Of a stretch of DNA of 64,000 bases, positions 52,902-62,130 are shown piece by piece. Made by a program: the position numbers and the translations under genes. This DNA comes from Thermaerobacillus caldiproteolyticus (lineage in GTDB: Bacteria > Bacillota > Bacilli > Bacillales > Anoxybacillaceae). The DNA lies in NCBI RefSeq assembly GCF_013761245.1, contig NZ_JACDUT010000004.1:124001-188000 (forward strand), in the 5' to 3' direction. Positions within the stretch are counted from its first letter, which is position 1; each line of letters opens with the position of its first letter. The notes under the pieces are model-generated. The model was not told the origin of the DNA. It did no database searches and saw only the letters and a program-made list of their open reading frames with translations.

Positions 52902-53450
52902 ATGACGGAAAAACAACAGCGTTTTCGAAAGCCGATTGTCTGGGGACTTGGATTATCCCTTCTTTTCACGGTTCGCTTTCTTTGTTTCACCAATTATATG
53001 GTGGAAGGTAAGTCGATGATGCCGACGCTACAAGAAGGAAATTTGCTTATTGTTAACAAGTTAAGCTATCAAATGGGAAACATTCGTCGTTTTGATATCG
53101 TTGTGTTTCATGCGAATGCGAAAGAAGACTATGTAAAGCGGGTCATTGGTTTGCCGGGAGACCGAGTAGAATATAAAAATGATGTATTGTATATTAACGG
53201 GAAGCGAATCGAAGAACCGTATTTGCAACCGTATAAACAGAAGTTAATTGACGGTAAATTAACTGGCGATTTTACACTTGAAGAGTTGACTGGGCAAAAA
53301 ACGGTGCCGAAAGGATATATTTTTGTGCTCGGCGATAACCGATTAAGTAGTTGGGATAGCCGGCATTTTGGATTTGTGAAAATAAGTCGGGTTGTTGGCA
53401 AAGTAAATCTTCGGTATTGGCCGTTTAATAAGATGGCAGTGAGATTTTAG
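52902..53450 (+). CDS. sipV: Type I signal peptidase SipV
   Basis: A 182-residue membrane-bound signal peptidase (S26 family). One N-terminal helix (GLGLSLLFTVRFLCF) precedes the catalytic Ser in VEGKSMMPTL (about residue 37). The catalytic Lys is in DYVKRVIGLPGDRVE (about residue 76), and the family box GDNRLSSWDSRHFG follows. ATG 52902 is seven bases from GGTGG; an ATG at 52884 with AAGGAAG upstream would add six residues. The yhjE-sip order identifies it with B. subtilis SipV; biochemically it could equally be a SipS/T-type enzyme. Confidence 0.88.
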   Translation: MTEKQQRFRKPIVWGLGLSLLFTVRFLCFTNYMVEGKSMMPTLQEGNLLIVNKLSYQMGNIRRFDIVVFHANAKEDYVKRVIGLPGDRVEYKNDVLYINGKRIEEPYLQPYKQKLIDGKLTGDFTLEELTGQKTVPKGYIFVLGDNRLSSWDSRHFGFVKISRVVGKVNLRYWPFNKMAVRF

Positions 53451-53502
53451 AACAAGATGTTCATCATAGCTTGTATGCTTGATGAATATCTTGTTTTTTT
53501 AT
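53451..53502 (+). terminator. Terminator of yhjE-sipV
   Basis: A 16-bp stem (AACAAGATGTTCATCA 53451-53466 with 53480-53495) with one mismatch, followed by a T-run. It starts at the sipV stop. Confidence 0.9.
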
Positions 53503-53661
53503 GAGGAATATATGGAAAAATTGTATCAAAAACTTATATAGAACTAACAAGAAAAAACAGATATACTTATTTCGCGACAAAAAACTGCTACACATTCCTT
53601 TTAAGTATCGAACATATGTGCTATAATAAAAGAAATGCTGGAAAATGAAGGTGATGATGTC

Positions 53662-56600
53662 ATGTCGCTTCGCTTTATTTTAGGACGATCCGGAAGCGGG
53701 AAAACGACAAAATGTTTAAATGAAATTCGCGAAATATTGAGAGAAGAACCAAATGGGCCTTCCATTGTTTATCTTGTTCCTGAACAAATGACGTTTCAAT
53801 CGGAATATAAGCTTATACATACACCGGGATTAGGGGGGATGATTCGCGCTCAAGTATTCAGCTTTACCCGGCTGGCTTGGCGTGTTTTGCAGGAGACAGG
53901 AGGCATGAGCCGATACCACTTGAACGATGTTGGGATTCAAATGTTGTTACGAAAAATTATTGAGCGGCACAAGCCGGAATTTAAGCTGTTTGGTCGCGCT
54001 GCCGATAAAGCGGGATTCATGACACAGCTTGGGGACATGATTGTCGAATGCAAGCGCTATTGTATTACACCTGAACAGCTTTTAGAAAAAGCTAACGTAC
54101 TGCGCGAACAACAGGCAAAGGCAACGGCAAAAGTATTAGCCGATAAATTAAGCGATTTACACCTCATTTATGAACAATTAGAAAAGCAATTGATGCATCA
54201 TTATATTGATTCAGAAGATTATTTGCGTCTATTAGCTGAGAAAATTCCACAATCGCGCTATCTTGCCAATGCTGAAATTTATGTAGATGGGTTCCATCAT
54301 TTTACTCCACAAGAATATATGGTACTTGAACAGTTATTGCTTCATTGTAAGCGCGTAACAATTGCGTTAACAGTGGATGCTCCTTACAACGATCACCTCC
54401 CAAATGAACTTCATTTATTTCGCCTGACAGGCCAAACGTACCATGACATTCGTGAAATGGCGTTGCTAAACAATGTCGCTATCGACGATGTAGAATTGTT
54501 ACAGCAAAACGTTCGTCATCGTGAAGCTGCGCTTGCTCATTTAGAAGCGCACTATGATTCTCGACCGGCTGTTTCTTTTTTAGAAGAAACGGAAGCGATT
54601 CAAATCTATGAAGCTTCAAATCGCCGTGCGGAAATTGAAGCAGTCGCACGCGAAATCGTTCGTCTTGTTCGCGATCAAGGGTATCGTTATAAAGATATTG
54701 CTGTCTTAGTTCGAAACACCAATGATTATCGCGATATATTGAAAACGATTTTTCAAGATTTTCACATTCCGTATTTTATGGATGAAAAGGAACCGATGCT
54801 TCATCATCCGCTCATCGAATTGCTTCGTTCCAGTTTAGAAGTTGTTACATCGCATTGGCGTTATGAGGCGGTGTTTCGCGCTGTAAAAACGGACTTGCTG
54901 TTTCCGAGTGATGCGAACATAGCGAAGATGCGTGAAGCGATGGACGAGCTGGAAAATTACGTGCTTGCCTATGGAATCAAAGGAGCGAAATGGACGAACG
55001 GAGAGCGTTGGACATACCGGCGTTATCAAGCGGTGGAAGGGCTATCGTTACCGCAAACGGATGAAGAAAAACAACGCGAAGATCAAATCAACAAGTGGCG
55101 GGAGTTGGTGGCGACGCCGCTTGTGACATTGCAACGCCGCTTGCAGCGGGCAAAGGATGGGCGCGCTTTCTGTGAAGCGATTTATCGATATTTAGAAGAA
55201 TTAGAGATTCCAAAAAAGCTAGAACGGCTGCAGATAGAGGCAGAAGCGCGGGGAAATTTAATAAAAGCAAGGCAGCATGATCAAGTATGGAAAGCTGTCA
55301 TTGACTTGCTTGACCAATACGTCGAAATGTTAGGAGAAGAATCGCTTTCACTGAGTGAGTTTGCCAAAATTATCGAAACGGGACTTGACCGCCTTGAATT
55401 TTCTCTTGTGCCACCTGCCATCGATCAAGTGTTAATTGCGCATTTTGACCGTTCACGCCTTGTTGATATCAAGTGTGCGTTCATCATCGGCGCAAATGAC
55501 GGGATCATTCCTGCTAAAATGAAAGAAGACGGTCTTTTGGCGGAAAATGAACGGGAGATTTTGCACGAGTCCGGTTTAAATGTGGCTCCGGGTGGAAGAG
55601 AGCAGCTGTTCTACGAATCATTTTCGATTTATTTAGCACTGACCAGTCCAAGTGAGCGGTTGTATATTACGTATCCGTTAGCCAATGAAGAAGGAAAAGC
55701 GTTAGCACCTTCGATGTTATTGAAGCGTCTTTGCGCATTATTTCCATCTTTGCATCCACGTTCGCGCGGAAACGAGCCGCTTGAAGCAACGGACGATGAA
55801 CAATGTGAATTTGTTACGCATCCACATGCAACACTTACATACCTTGTTGCTCAATTGCAAGCATGGAAGCGAAATTATCCAATTCACCCGATTTGGTGGG
55901 ATGTGTATAACTTTTACGCAGATGACGAAAAGTGGCGCTCAATAGCTCGAAACGTGTTGGCTAGCTTATTTTATGAAAATGTAGCACAACCGTTGAAAAA
56001 AGATATTACGAAACAACTGTACGGCAAAAAAATTCAAGCGAGCGTCTCACGAATGGAGCAATTTCAAAAATGCCCGTTTTCTCATTTTCTATCGCATGGT
56101 TTACGCTTAAAAGAGCGGAACATTTTCCGGCTAGAGGCACCGGATATCGGGCAACTGTTTCATTCTGCGTTAAAGTTTATTTCCGACCGTCTTCATGACG
56201 CGAAACTAGAATGGGGTCAACTGTCAAAACAACAATGCGAACAACTGTCAGTAGAAGCGGTGGAACGAATTGCACCAACCATTCAACAAGAAATTTTGTT
56301 AAGCTCGAACCGTTATCACTATATGAAGCGAAAGTTACAACAAATCATTTCACGGACGACAGCGGTATTAAGCGAACATGCAAAAGCAAGCGGATTCGTT
56401 CCGGTTGGACTTGAACTAGAATTTGGTCCGAACGGCGTGTTGCCACCGCTCACGTTTCGCCTTCAAGATGGTACATTAATGGAGTTAGTCGGACGCATTG
56501 ACCGAGTCGATAAAGCAGATAGCTCTAAAGGGGTGTTATTGCGCGTCATTGACTATAAATCAAGTGCTAAATCATTAAATTTAACAGAAGTGTATTATGG

Positions 56601-57171
56601 GCTCGCATTGCAAATGTTGACGTATTTAGACATTGTCATTACTTACGCGGAACAATTAGTCGGAAGCGCAGCATGGCCGGCAGGAATTTTATATTTCCAT
56701 ATCCATAATCCGATCATTAAAAGCGATCAGTTATTCAATGATGAAAAAGAAGTCGAGCGAAAGCTGTTAGAGCAATTTAAAATGCGCGGCTTATTGCTAG
56801 GAGATGAAGAAGTCGTTCGATTGATGGACAAGCGGCTCGAAGACGGAAAATGGTCTCTCATTGTTCCTGCACAAATTACGAAAAAGGGAGCAATTCATTC
56901 AAGCTCTTCTGTCGTAAGCGAAGATGACTTCCACCATCTTCGCCGGCACGTTCGCCACTTGTTCAAAACGATTGGGCTCCGTATTGTTGAAGGGGTCATT
57001 GATATATCACCTTACAAACTAAGCGAGCAAACACCGTGCGAGTTTTGTTCGTTCAAATCCGTTTGTCAATTTGATGAATCATTTCCAAGCAACCAATATC
57101 GCGTGTTAATACCGCAAGCAAAAAGTGAGATTGTGAGAAAACTAGTGGAAGGGAAGGAGAAGGATGAATAG
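53662..57171 (+). CDS. addB: Helicase-nuclease subunit AddB
   Basis: A 1169-residue subunit of the AddAB helicase-nuclease, which processes DNA double-strand ends for recombination and reads Chi. The N-terminal Walker A-like motif is GRSGSGKTTK (residues 8-17). The helicase part is otherwise degenerate and serves Chi recognition. The C-terminal RecB-type nuclease has VIDYKSSAKSLNL. Four cysteines of the iron-sulfur cluster are present: one in FQKCPFSHF (about residue 805) and three in TPCEFCSFKSVCQFD (about 1125). ATG 53662 is eight bases from GAAGGTG; the frame from 53635 starts before it. It overlaps addA by 8 bases. Confidence 0.96.
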   Translation: MSLRFILGRSGSGKTTKCLNEIREILREEPNGPSIVYLVPEQMTFQSEYKLIHTPGLGGMIRAQVFSFTRLAWRVLQETGGMSRYHLNDVGIQMLLRKIIERHKPEFKLFGRAADKAGFMTQLGDMIVECKRYCITPEQLLEKANVLREQQAKATAKVLADKLSDLHLIYEQLEKQLMHHYIDSEDYLRLLAEKIPQSRYLANAEIYVDGFHHFTPQEYMVLEQLLLHCKRVTIALTVDAPYNDHLPNELHLFRLTGQTYHDIREMALLNNVAIDDVELLQQNVRHREAALAHLEAHYDSRPAVSFLEETEAIQIYEASNRRAEIEAVAREIVRLVRDQGYRYKDIAVLVRNTNDYRDILKTIFQDFHIPYFMDEKEPMLHHPLIELLRSSLEVVTSHWRYEAVFRAVKTDLLFPSDANIAKMREAMDELENYVLAYGIKGAKWTNGERWTYRRYQAVEGLSLPQTDEEKQREDQINKWRELVATPLVTLQRRLQRAKDGRAFCEAIYRYLEELEIPKKLERLQIEAEARGNLIKARQHDQVWKAVIDLLDQYVEMLGEESLSLSEFAKIIETGLDRLEFSLVPPAIDQVLIAHFDRSRLVDIKCAFIIGANDGIIPAKMKEDGLLAENEREILHESGLNVAPGGREQLFYESFSIYLALTSPSERLYITYPLANEEGKALAPSMLLKRLCALFPSLHPRSRGNEPLEATDDEQCEFVTHPHATLTYLVAQLQAWKRNYPIHPIWWDVYNFYADDEKWRSIARNVLASLFYENVAQPLKKDITKQLYGKKIQASVSRMEQFQKCPFSHFLSHGLRLKERNIFRLEAPDIGQLFHSALKFISDRLHDAKLEWGQLSKQQCEQLSVEAVERIAPTIQQEILLSSNRYHYMKRKLQQIISRTTAVLSEHAKASGFVPVGLELEFGPNGVLPPLTFRLQDGTLMELVGRIDRVDKADSSKGVLLRVIDYKSSAKSLNLTEVYYGLALQMLTYLDIVITYAEQLVGSAAWPAGILYFHIHNPIIKSDQLFNDEKEVERKLLEQFKMRGLLLGDEEVVRLMDKRLEDGKWSLIVPAQITKKGAIHSSSSVVSEDDFHHLRRHVRHLFKTIGLRIVEGVIDISPYKLSEQTPCEFCSFKSVCQFDESFPSNQYRVLIPQAKSEIVRKLVEGKEKDE

Positions 57172-60100
57172 ACAAATCCGTCCGAAACCGGAAGGAAGCC
57201 AGTGGACCGATGAACAATGGAAAGCGATCGTAGAGGATGGACGGCATATTTTAGTTGCTGCTGCGGCTGGGTCTGGAAAAACGGCAGTGCTAGTCGAACG
57301 GATTATCGAAAAAATTGTTGCCGAAGACGACCCTATTGATGTTGATCGTCTGCTTGTTGTGACGTTTACCAACGCTTCAGCAGCGGAAATGAAGACACGA
57401 ATTGCTGAGGCAATTGAAAGAGAAATCGAAAAACATCCGAGTTCTCTACATTTAAGACGACAACTCAGCCTGTTAAATCGTGCATCCATTTCGACGATCC
57501 ATGCATTTTGCTTGGACGTCATTCGCAAATATTACTACCTCATTGACATTGATCCTGTGTTTCGCATTGCCGATGATACGGAAGTGGAACTGTTAAAAGA
57601 TGAAGTGATGGAAGAACTGTTAGAGGAACAGTACGGAAAAGAGGAAAATGAACAGTTTTTTCAGGTCGTTGACCGCTATACAGGCGATCGGAGCGATGAG
57701 GATTTACAGGAGATGATCTTAACGATTTACGAGTTTTCTCGCTCTCACCCCGATCCGTTCCGTTGGCTCGATCGGCTTGTTGATATGTATGATATTGGTA
57801 CGGAAATGAAGCTTGAGCAGCTGCCATATATCGCGCATTTACAACGGTATATCGATATGGAGCTGGCAGCGGTAAAACGGTTGCTGACAAGGGCGCTTGA
57901 GGTGGCGCAGCTGCCAGGGGGACCGCTGCCGCGTGTGGAAAACTTCCGCGACGATTTACAAATTATTGCAAGATTAGAGGAAGCGAAGGCTCGCTCTTGG
58001 AATGAATTATATGAGCAAATGCACGCGTTTTCGTTCTCGCGTGCAAAGCCGTGTCGCGGCGACGAGTATAAACAGGAACTGATTGATGAAGCAGCTGCTT
58101 TGCGCGAACAGGCGAAGAAAAAATTGGAAAATATTCGTGATGACATCTTTTCACTTCGCCCAGATACATGGCTTCGGCACATATGCGAAATGAAGCCGAT
58201 CGTCGAAACGGTTGTTCAACTTGTGAAGCAATTTACGGAACGATTTCAACAGGCGAAGCGAGAAAGAGGATTGGTGGATTTTTCTGACTTAGAACACTAC
58301 TGTTTACAAATTTTACGACATCCTGACTCTACGGAAGAACAACTTATTCCTTCAGAGGCGGCGCTTGATTATCGTGCGCAATTTGCCGAGGTGCTTATTG
58401 ACGAGTATCAAGATGTGAACATGGTGCAAGAAGCAATTTTACAGCTTGTCACTAAAGGGAATGAGCAGTTCGGGAATTTATTTATGGTCGGTGACGTCAA
58501 ACAGTCGATTTACCGTTTCCGTTTAGCTGAGCCGTTTTTATTTTTAAGCAAATATAAACGGTTTACAGCTGATGGCGAAACGGCGGGAATGAAAATTGAT
58601 TTATCGCGTAACTTCCGAAGTCGCGCCGGGATTCTTGACGGAACGAACTTTATTTTTAAACAAATTATGGGAGAAACCGTTGGCGAAATTGTTTATGACG
58701 AAGAGGCAGAACTGAAATTAGGTGCAAGTGATTATCCAGAGAGTGAACATGTTGCAACAGAACTCATTATCATTGATCGCAACAGCGGTGGAATCGAAGA
58801 AGCGGAAACGGAAGAAGAGGGATTTAACAGAAATGAACTTGCTGCAGCACAGCTAGAGGCACGGATGATGGCCAACAAAATTAAAGAGCTCATTGCCGGA
58901 TCATTTGAAGTCTATGATCGCAAGGCAAAACGAATGCGCCGTGTCATGTATCGCGATATCGTCATCTTACTGCGCTCAATGTCGTCAGCACCGCAGATGA
59001 TTGAAGAGTTTCGAGCTCAAGGAATTCCTGTATATGCGGATCTTTCATCAGGATATTTTCAAGCGACTGAAGTATCGGTGATGCTATCATTGTTGAAAAT
59101 TATTGACAATCCTTACCAAGACATTCCGCTTGCAGCGGTGCTGCGCTCGCCGATTGTCGGTTTGAATGAAAATGAATTGGCGCTCATCCGCCTTCATGAA
59201 AGAAAAGGAACGTATTACGAAGCACTTCTCTCGTTTATTAACAAAGCAGCTGATAATGAAGAGGAAAAAGCGCTGCAAAAGACGTTGCGGCAATTTTACG
59301 AACACCTGCAACAATGGCGAACGAGAGCGCGACAAGGTTCGTTAGCCGATTTAATTTGGCAGCTGTATCGAGATACCCATTTTTACGATTTTGTCGGCGG
59401 TATGCCCGGCGGAAAACAACGCCAAGCGAATTTACGCGCTCTTTATGACCGGGCGCGGCAATACGAAGCGACCTCTTTTCGCGGCTTATTTCGATTCTTG
59501 CGCTTTATTGAACGGATGCAAAACCGCGGCGACGATTTAGGAGCGGCGCGTGCGCTCGGTGAACAAGAAGATGTCGTTCGGTTGATGACGATTCACAGCA
59601 GCAAAGGTCTCGAATTTCCGATTGTCTTTGTTGCCGGATTGGCGCGTTCGTTTAATATGCAAGATGTGAACAAGCCATATTTGCTGGACAAAGAACTAGG
59701 ATTTGCGACGCGATTTGTTGATCCGAAGTTGCGCATTAGTTATCCGACGTTGCCGCAAATTGCCCTAAAGAAAAAATTGCGTCTCGATTTATTGGCGGAA
59801 GAAATGAGAATCCTTTATGTCGCCTTAACGCGTGCGAAAGAAAAGTTATACTTAGTTGCCGTGGTAAAAAATGCTGAGAAAGAAATGGCGAAATGGAAAA
59901 ACGACATTACGGCGGAACAATGGCTTCTTTCCGATGATGTTCGCGCCTCGGCAAGCTGCTATTTAGATTGGATAGGCCGTGCGCTCATTCGCCATCGTGA
60001 TGCTCAACATTTATGGGAACATTCCTTTGTCGTATCGGAAGAAATTAAGAATCATCCATCAAAATGGAATATCGAGATTGTCGGTGCAGAGCAATTATAT

Positions 60101-60916
60101 GAAATTGATGTAGCGAAAGAACAGATTGATGCGGAAATCATGAGAGCGATTCAAAATATGAAGCCTGTTTCACAAACGAGTGACTATAAGCAGCAAGTGA
60201 ATCGTCAACTTACATGGGAGTACGAGTACAAACAGGAAACGATTGTTCGTGCGAAACAGACGGTATCTGAATTAAAGCGGCAACGAGACATTTTTGCGGA
60301 ACATGCCGATCGTACGCTTCTTCGCTCACTTTCCAATCCGATTTTTGAACGGCCACGGTTTATGCAGGCGAAAAAGCTAACACCAGCGGAGCGCGGTACA
60401 GCCATGCATATGGTCATGCAGCATGTGGATGTTACCCAACCGATTACGGAAGAGACGATTCGGGAGCAAGTCGCAAAAATGGTCCATATCGAATTGTTAA
60501 CGCATGAACAGGCAAATGCCATTGATGTTTCGAGTGTGGTTGCCTTTTTTACTACCGATGTTGGAAAACGTTTATGCCAAGCTCGGAATATTTATCGCGA
60601 AGTTCCGTTTAGCTTAGCAATGTCGGCGCAGGACGTGTACGGGCAATCATACGCAAGTGAAGACGGGTACGTCCTTGTTCAAGGGGTTATCGATTGTTTA
60701 TTCGAGGACGACGACGGACTTGTATTAATCGATTTTAAAACGGATACGGTGACAGGGCGCTTTCAAGGCGGTTGGGAAGAGGCAAAACAGGTGATGAAAT
60801 CTCGCTACGAAGCGCAAGTGAACCTATATCGTCGCGCCGTTGAACAAATTTGGAAAACGAACGTCCATGAATGTTATTTATATGTATTTGATGGTTCACA
60901 TCTTCTTCCAATGTGA
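57164..60916 (+). CDS. addA: Helicase-nuclease subunit AddA
   Basis: A 1250-residue UvrD-type helicase with a C-terminal nuclease domain, the motor of AddAB. Helicase motifs in order: AAAGSGKTAVLVERI (I, about residue 29), TFTNASAAEMKTRI (Ia), VLIDEYQDVN (II), GDVKQSIYRFR (III), the MTIHSSKGLEFPIVFVAGL block (V) and EEMRILYVALTRAKEKLYL (VI). The nuclease site is LVLIDFKTDTV near residue 1190. The start has GGGAAGGAGAAGG and lies within addB, so translation is coupled. Length is close to that of B. subtilis AddA (1232). Confidence 0.97.
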   Translation: MNRQIRPKPEGSQWTDEQWKAIVEDGRHILVAAAAGSGKTAVLVERIIEKIVAEDDPIDVDRLLVVTFTNASAAEMKTRIAEAIEREIEKHPSSLHLRRQLSLLNRASISTIHAFCLDVIRKYYYLIDIDPVFRIADDTEVELLKDEVMEELLEEQYGKEENEQFFQVVDRYTGDRSDEDLQEMILTIYEFSRSHPDPFRWLDRLVDMYDIGTEMKLEQLPYIAHLQRYIDMELAAVKRLLTRALEVAQLPGGPLPRVENFRDDLQIIARLEEAKARSWNELYEQMHAFSFSRAKPCRGDEYKQELIDEAAALREQAKKKLENIRDDIFSLRPDTWLRHICEMKPIVETVVQLVKQFTERFQQAKRERGLVDFSDLEHYCLQILRHPDSTEEQLIPSEAALDYRAQFAEVLIDEYQDVNMVQEAILQLVTKGNEQFGNLFMVGDVKQSIYRFRLAEPFLFLSKYKRFTADGETAGMKIDLSRNFRSRAGILDGTNFIFKQIMGETVGEIVYDEEAELKLGASDYPESEHVATELIIIDRNSGGIEEAETEEEGFNRNELAAAQLEARMMANKIKELIAGSFEVYDRKAKRMRRVMYRDIVILLRSMSSAPQMIEEFRAQGIPVYADLSSGYFQATEVSVMLSLLKIIDNPYQDIPLAAVLRSPIVGLNENELALIRLHERKGTYYEALLSFINKAADNEEEKALQKTLRQFYEHLQQWRTRARQGSLADLIWQLYRDTHFYDFVGGMPGGKQRQANLRALYDRARQYEATSFRGLFRFLRFIERMQNRGDDLGAARALGEQEDVVRLMTIHSSKGLEFPIVFVAGLARSFNMQDVNKPYLLDKELGFATRFVDPKLRISYPTLPQIALKKKLRLDLLAEEMRILYVALTRAKEKLYLVAVVKNAEKEMAKWKNDITAEQWLLSDDVRASASCYLDWIGRALIRHRDAQHLWEHSFVVSEEIKNHPSKWNIEIVGAEQLYEIDVAKEQIDAEIMRAIQNMKPVSQTSDYKQQVNRQLTWEYEYKQETIVRAKQTVSELKRQRDIFAEHADRTLLRSLSNPIFERPRFMQAKKLTPAERGTAMHMVMQHVDVTQPITEETIREQVAKMVHIELLTHEQANAIDVSSVVAFFTTDVGKRLCQARNIYREVPFSLAMSAQDVYGQSYASEDGYVLVQGVIDCLFEDDDGLVLIDFKTDTVTGRFQGGWEEAKQVMKSRYEAQVNLYRRAVEQIWKTNVHECYLYVFDGSHLLPM

Positions 60917-60954
60917 TTCTAAGAGAATGTTGAAAAAAGGAGCGTTGAAAACGA

Positions 60955-62130
60955 ATGCGTGTGTTACACACGGCCGATTGGCATTTAGGAAGAACTCTAG
61001 AAGGGCGAAACCGCTTGCCGGAACAAGAGCAGTTTATCGATGAATTAGTAGAGATCGTAGAAAAAGAAAACATCGACGTTGTTTTAATGGCTGGTGATGT
61101 ATTTGACTCCGTCAATCCACCGGCGGCAGCGGAACAGTTATTTTACGAAAGTTTGGCGCGCCTTTCGGATAAAGGAAAGCGACGTGTCGCCGTTATTGCC
61201 GGAAATCATGATCAGCCGGAGCGAATTGCCGCTGCTTCGAATTTAGTGGTGGATTACGGCATTCTTTTGCTTGGTCGGCCGAGTTCGACGGTTTATCGTC
61301 TAGATGTGCCAACGAGCGGTGAAACGATGATGTTAGCAGCGCTTCCGTATCCGTCGGAGTCTCGGCTTTCGGAATTGCTTTCGGAAAGCCATGAACAGCT
61401 GCTCATAAGGGACAAGTATGATGAGAGAATTCGCGGACTATTTGAAGCGATGAGCCGCTCGTTTTCTCCGAATACGGTTAATATAGCAATGAGCCACATT
61501 TATGTTGCCGGAGGGAGCACGTCTGATTCAGAACGGCCGATCGAAGTTGGTGGTGCTTATACGGTAGCGGCCGAGAGCTTGCCAAAAGCAGCGCAGTATG
61601 TGGCGCTTGGGCATTTACATCGCCCGCAATACGTCAAGCGGGCTGAAACGGTGGCGCGCTATTCCGGTTCGCCGCTTGCCTATAGTTTTTCCGAAGCGGG
61701 GTATGCCAAATCGGTAACCATTATTGATGTGAAACCGAACGAGCCAGCGTTCGTCTCAGAAATTCCGCTATCAAGCGGGAGACCGCTGGTGAGATGGAAA
61801 GCGACAGAGGGACTTGCCCAAGTGTATCAATGGATTGAGGAAGGAAGGGACAAAACAGCTTGGATTGACCTTGAAATTCATCTTCAGCAATCGTTATCGA
61901 TGGAAGAGATTCATCATTTGCGTAAACTTCATTCCGGCCTTATCCATATTCGTCCGGTGTTTCTGCAACAAGAGAATGATATAGAACAAGCAACACAAGA
62001 ACATGTGTCGCTTGAAGATATGTTTCGTCGCTTTTACGAGCGGCAAACAGGTGGAGCAAAAGCGGACGACGAGCTGGTCAAGCTATTTTTGGAATTAGTT
62101 GCCGAAGACGATGATGGGGAGATGGAGTGA
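60955..62130 (+). CDS. sbcD: DNA repair exonuclease SbcD (Mre11-like)
   Basis: A 391-residue nuclease subunit of the SbcCD complex, which trims hairpin and protein-blocked DNA ends. Phosphoesterase motifs are HTADWHLGR (residues 5-13), MAGDVFDSVNPP, AGNHDQPERI, and the late SHIYVAGG and ALGHLHRPQYV. A C-terminal capping region completes it. ATG 60955 follows AAAGGAGCG, 38 bases after addA, so addBA-sbcDC probably form one operon. It overlaps sbcC by one base. Confidence 0.95.
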   Translation: MRVLHTADWHLGRTLEGRNRLPEQEQFIDELVEIVEKENIDVVLMAGDVFDSVNPPAAAEQLFYESLARLSDKGKRRVAVIAGNHDQPERIAAASNLVVDYGILLLGRPSSTVYRLDVPTSGETMMLAALPYPSESRLSELLSESHEQLLIRDKYDERIRGLFEAMSRSFSPNTVNIAMSHIYVAGGSTSDSERPIEVGGAYTVAAESLPKAAQYVALGHLHRPQYVKRAETVARYSGSPLAYSFSEAGYAKSVTIIDVKPNEPAFVSEIPLSSGRPLVRWKATEGLAQVYQWIEEGRDKTAWIDLEIHLQQSLSMEEIHHLRKLHSGLIHIRPVFLQQENDIEQATQEHVSLEDMFRRFYERQTGGAKADDELVKLFLELVAEDDDGEME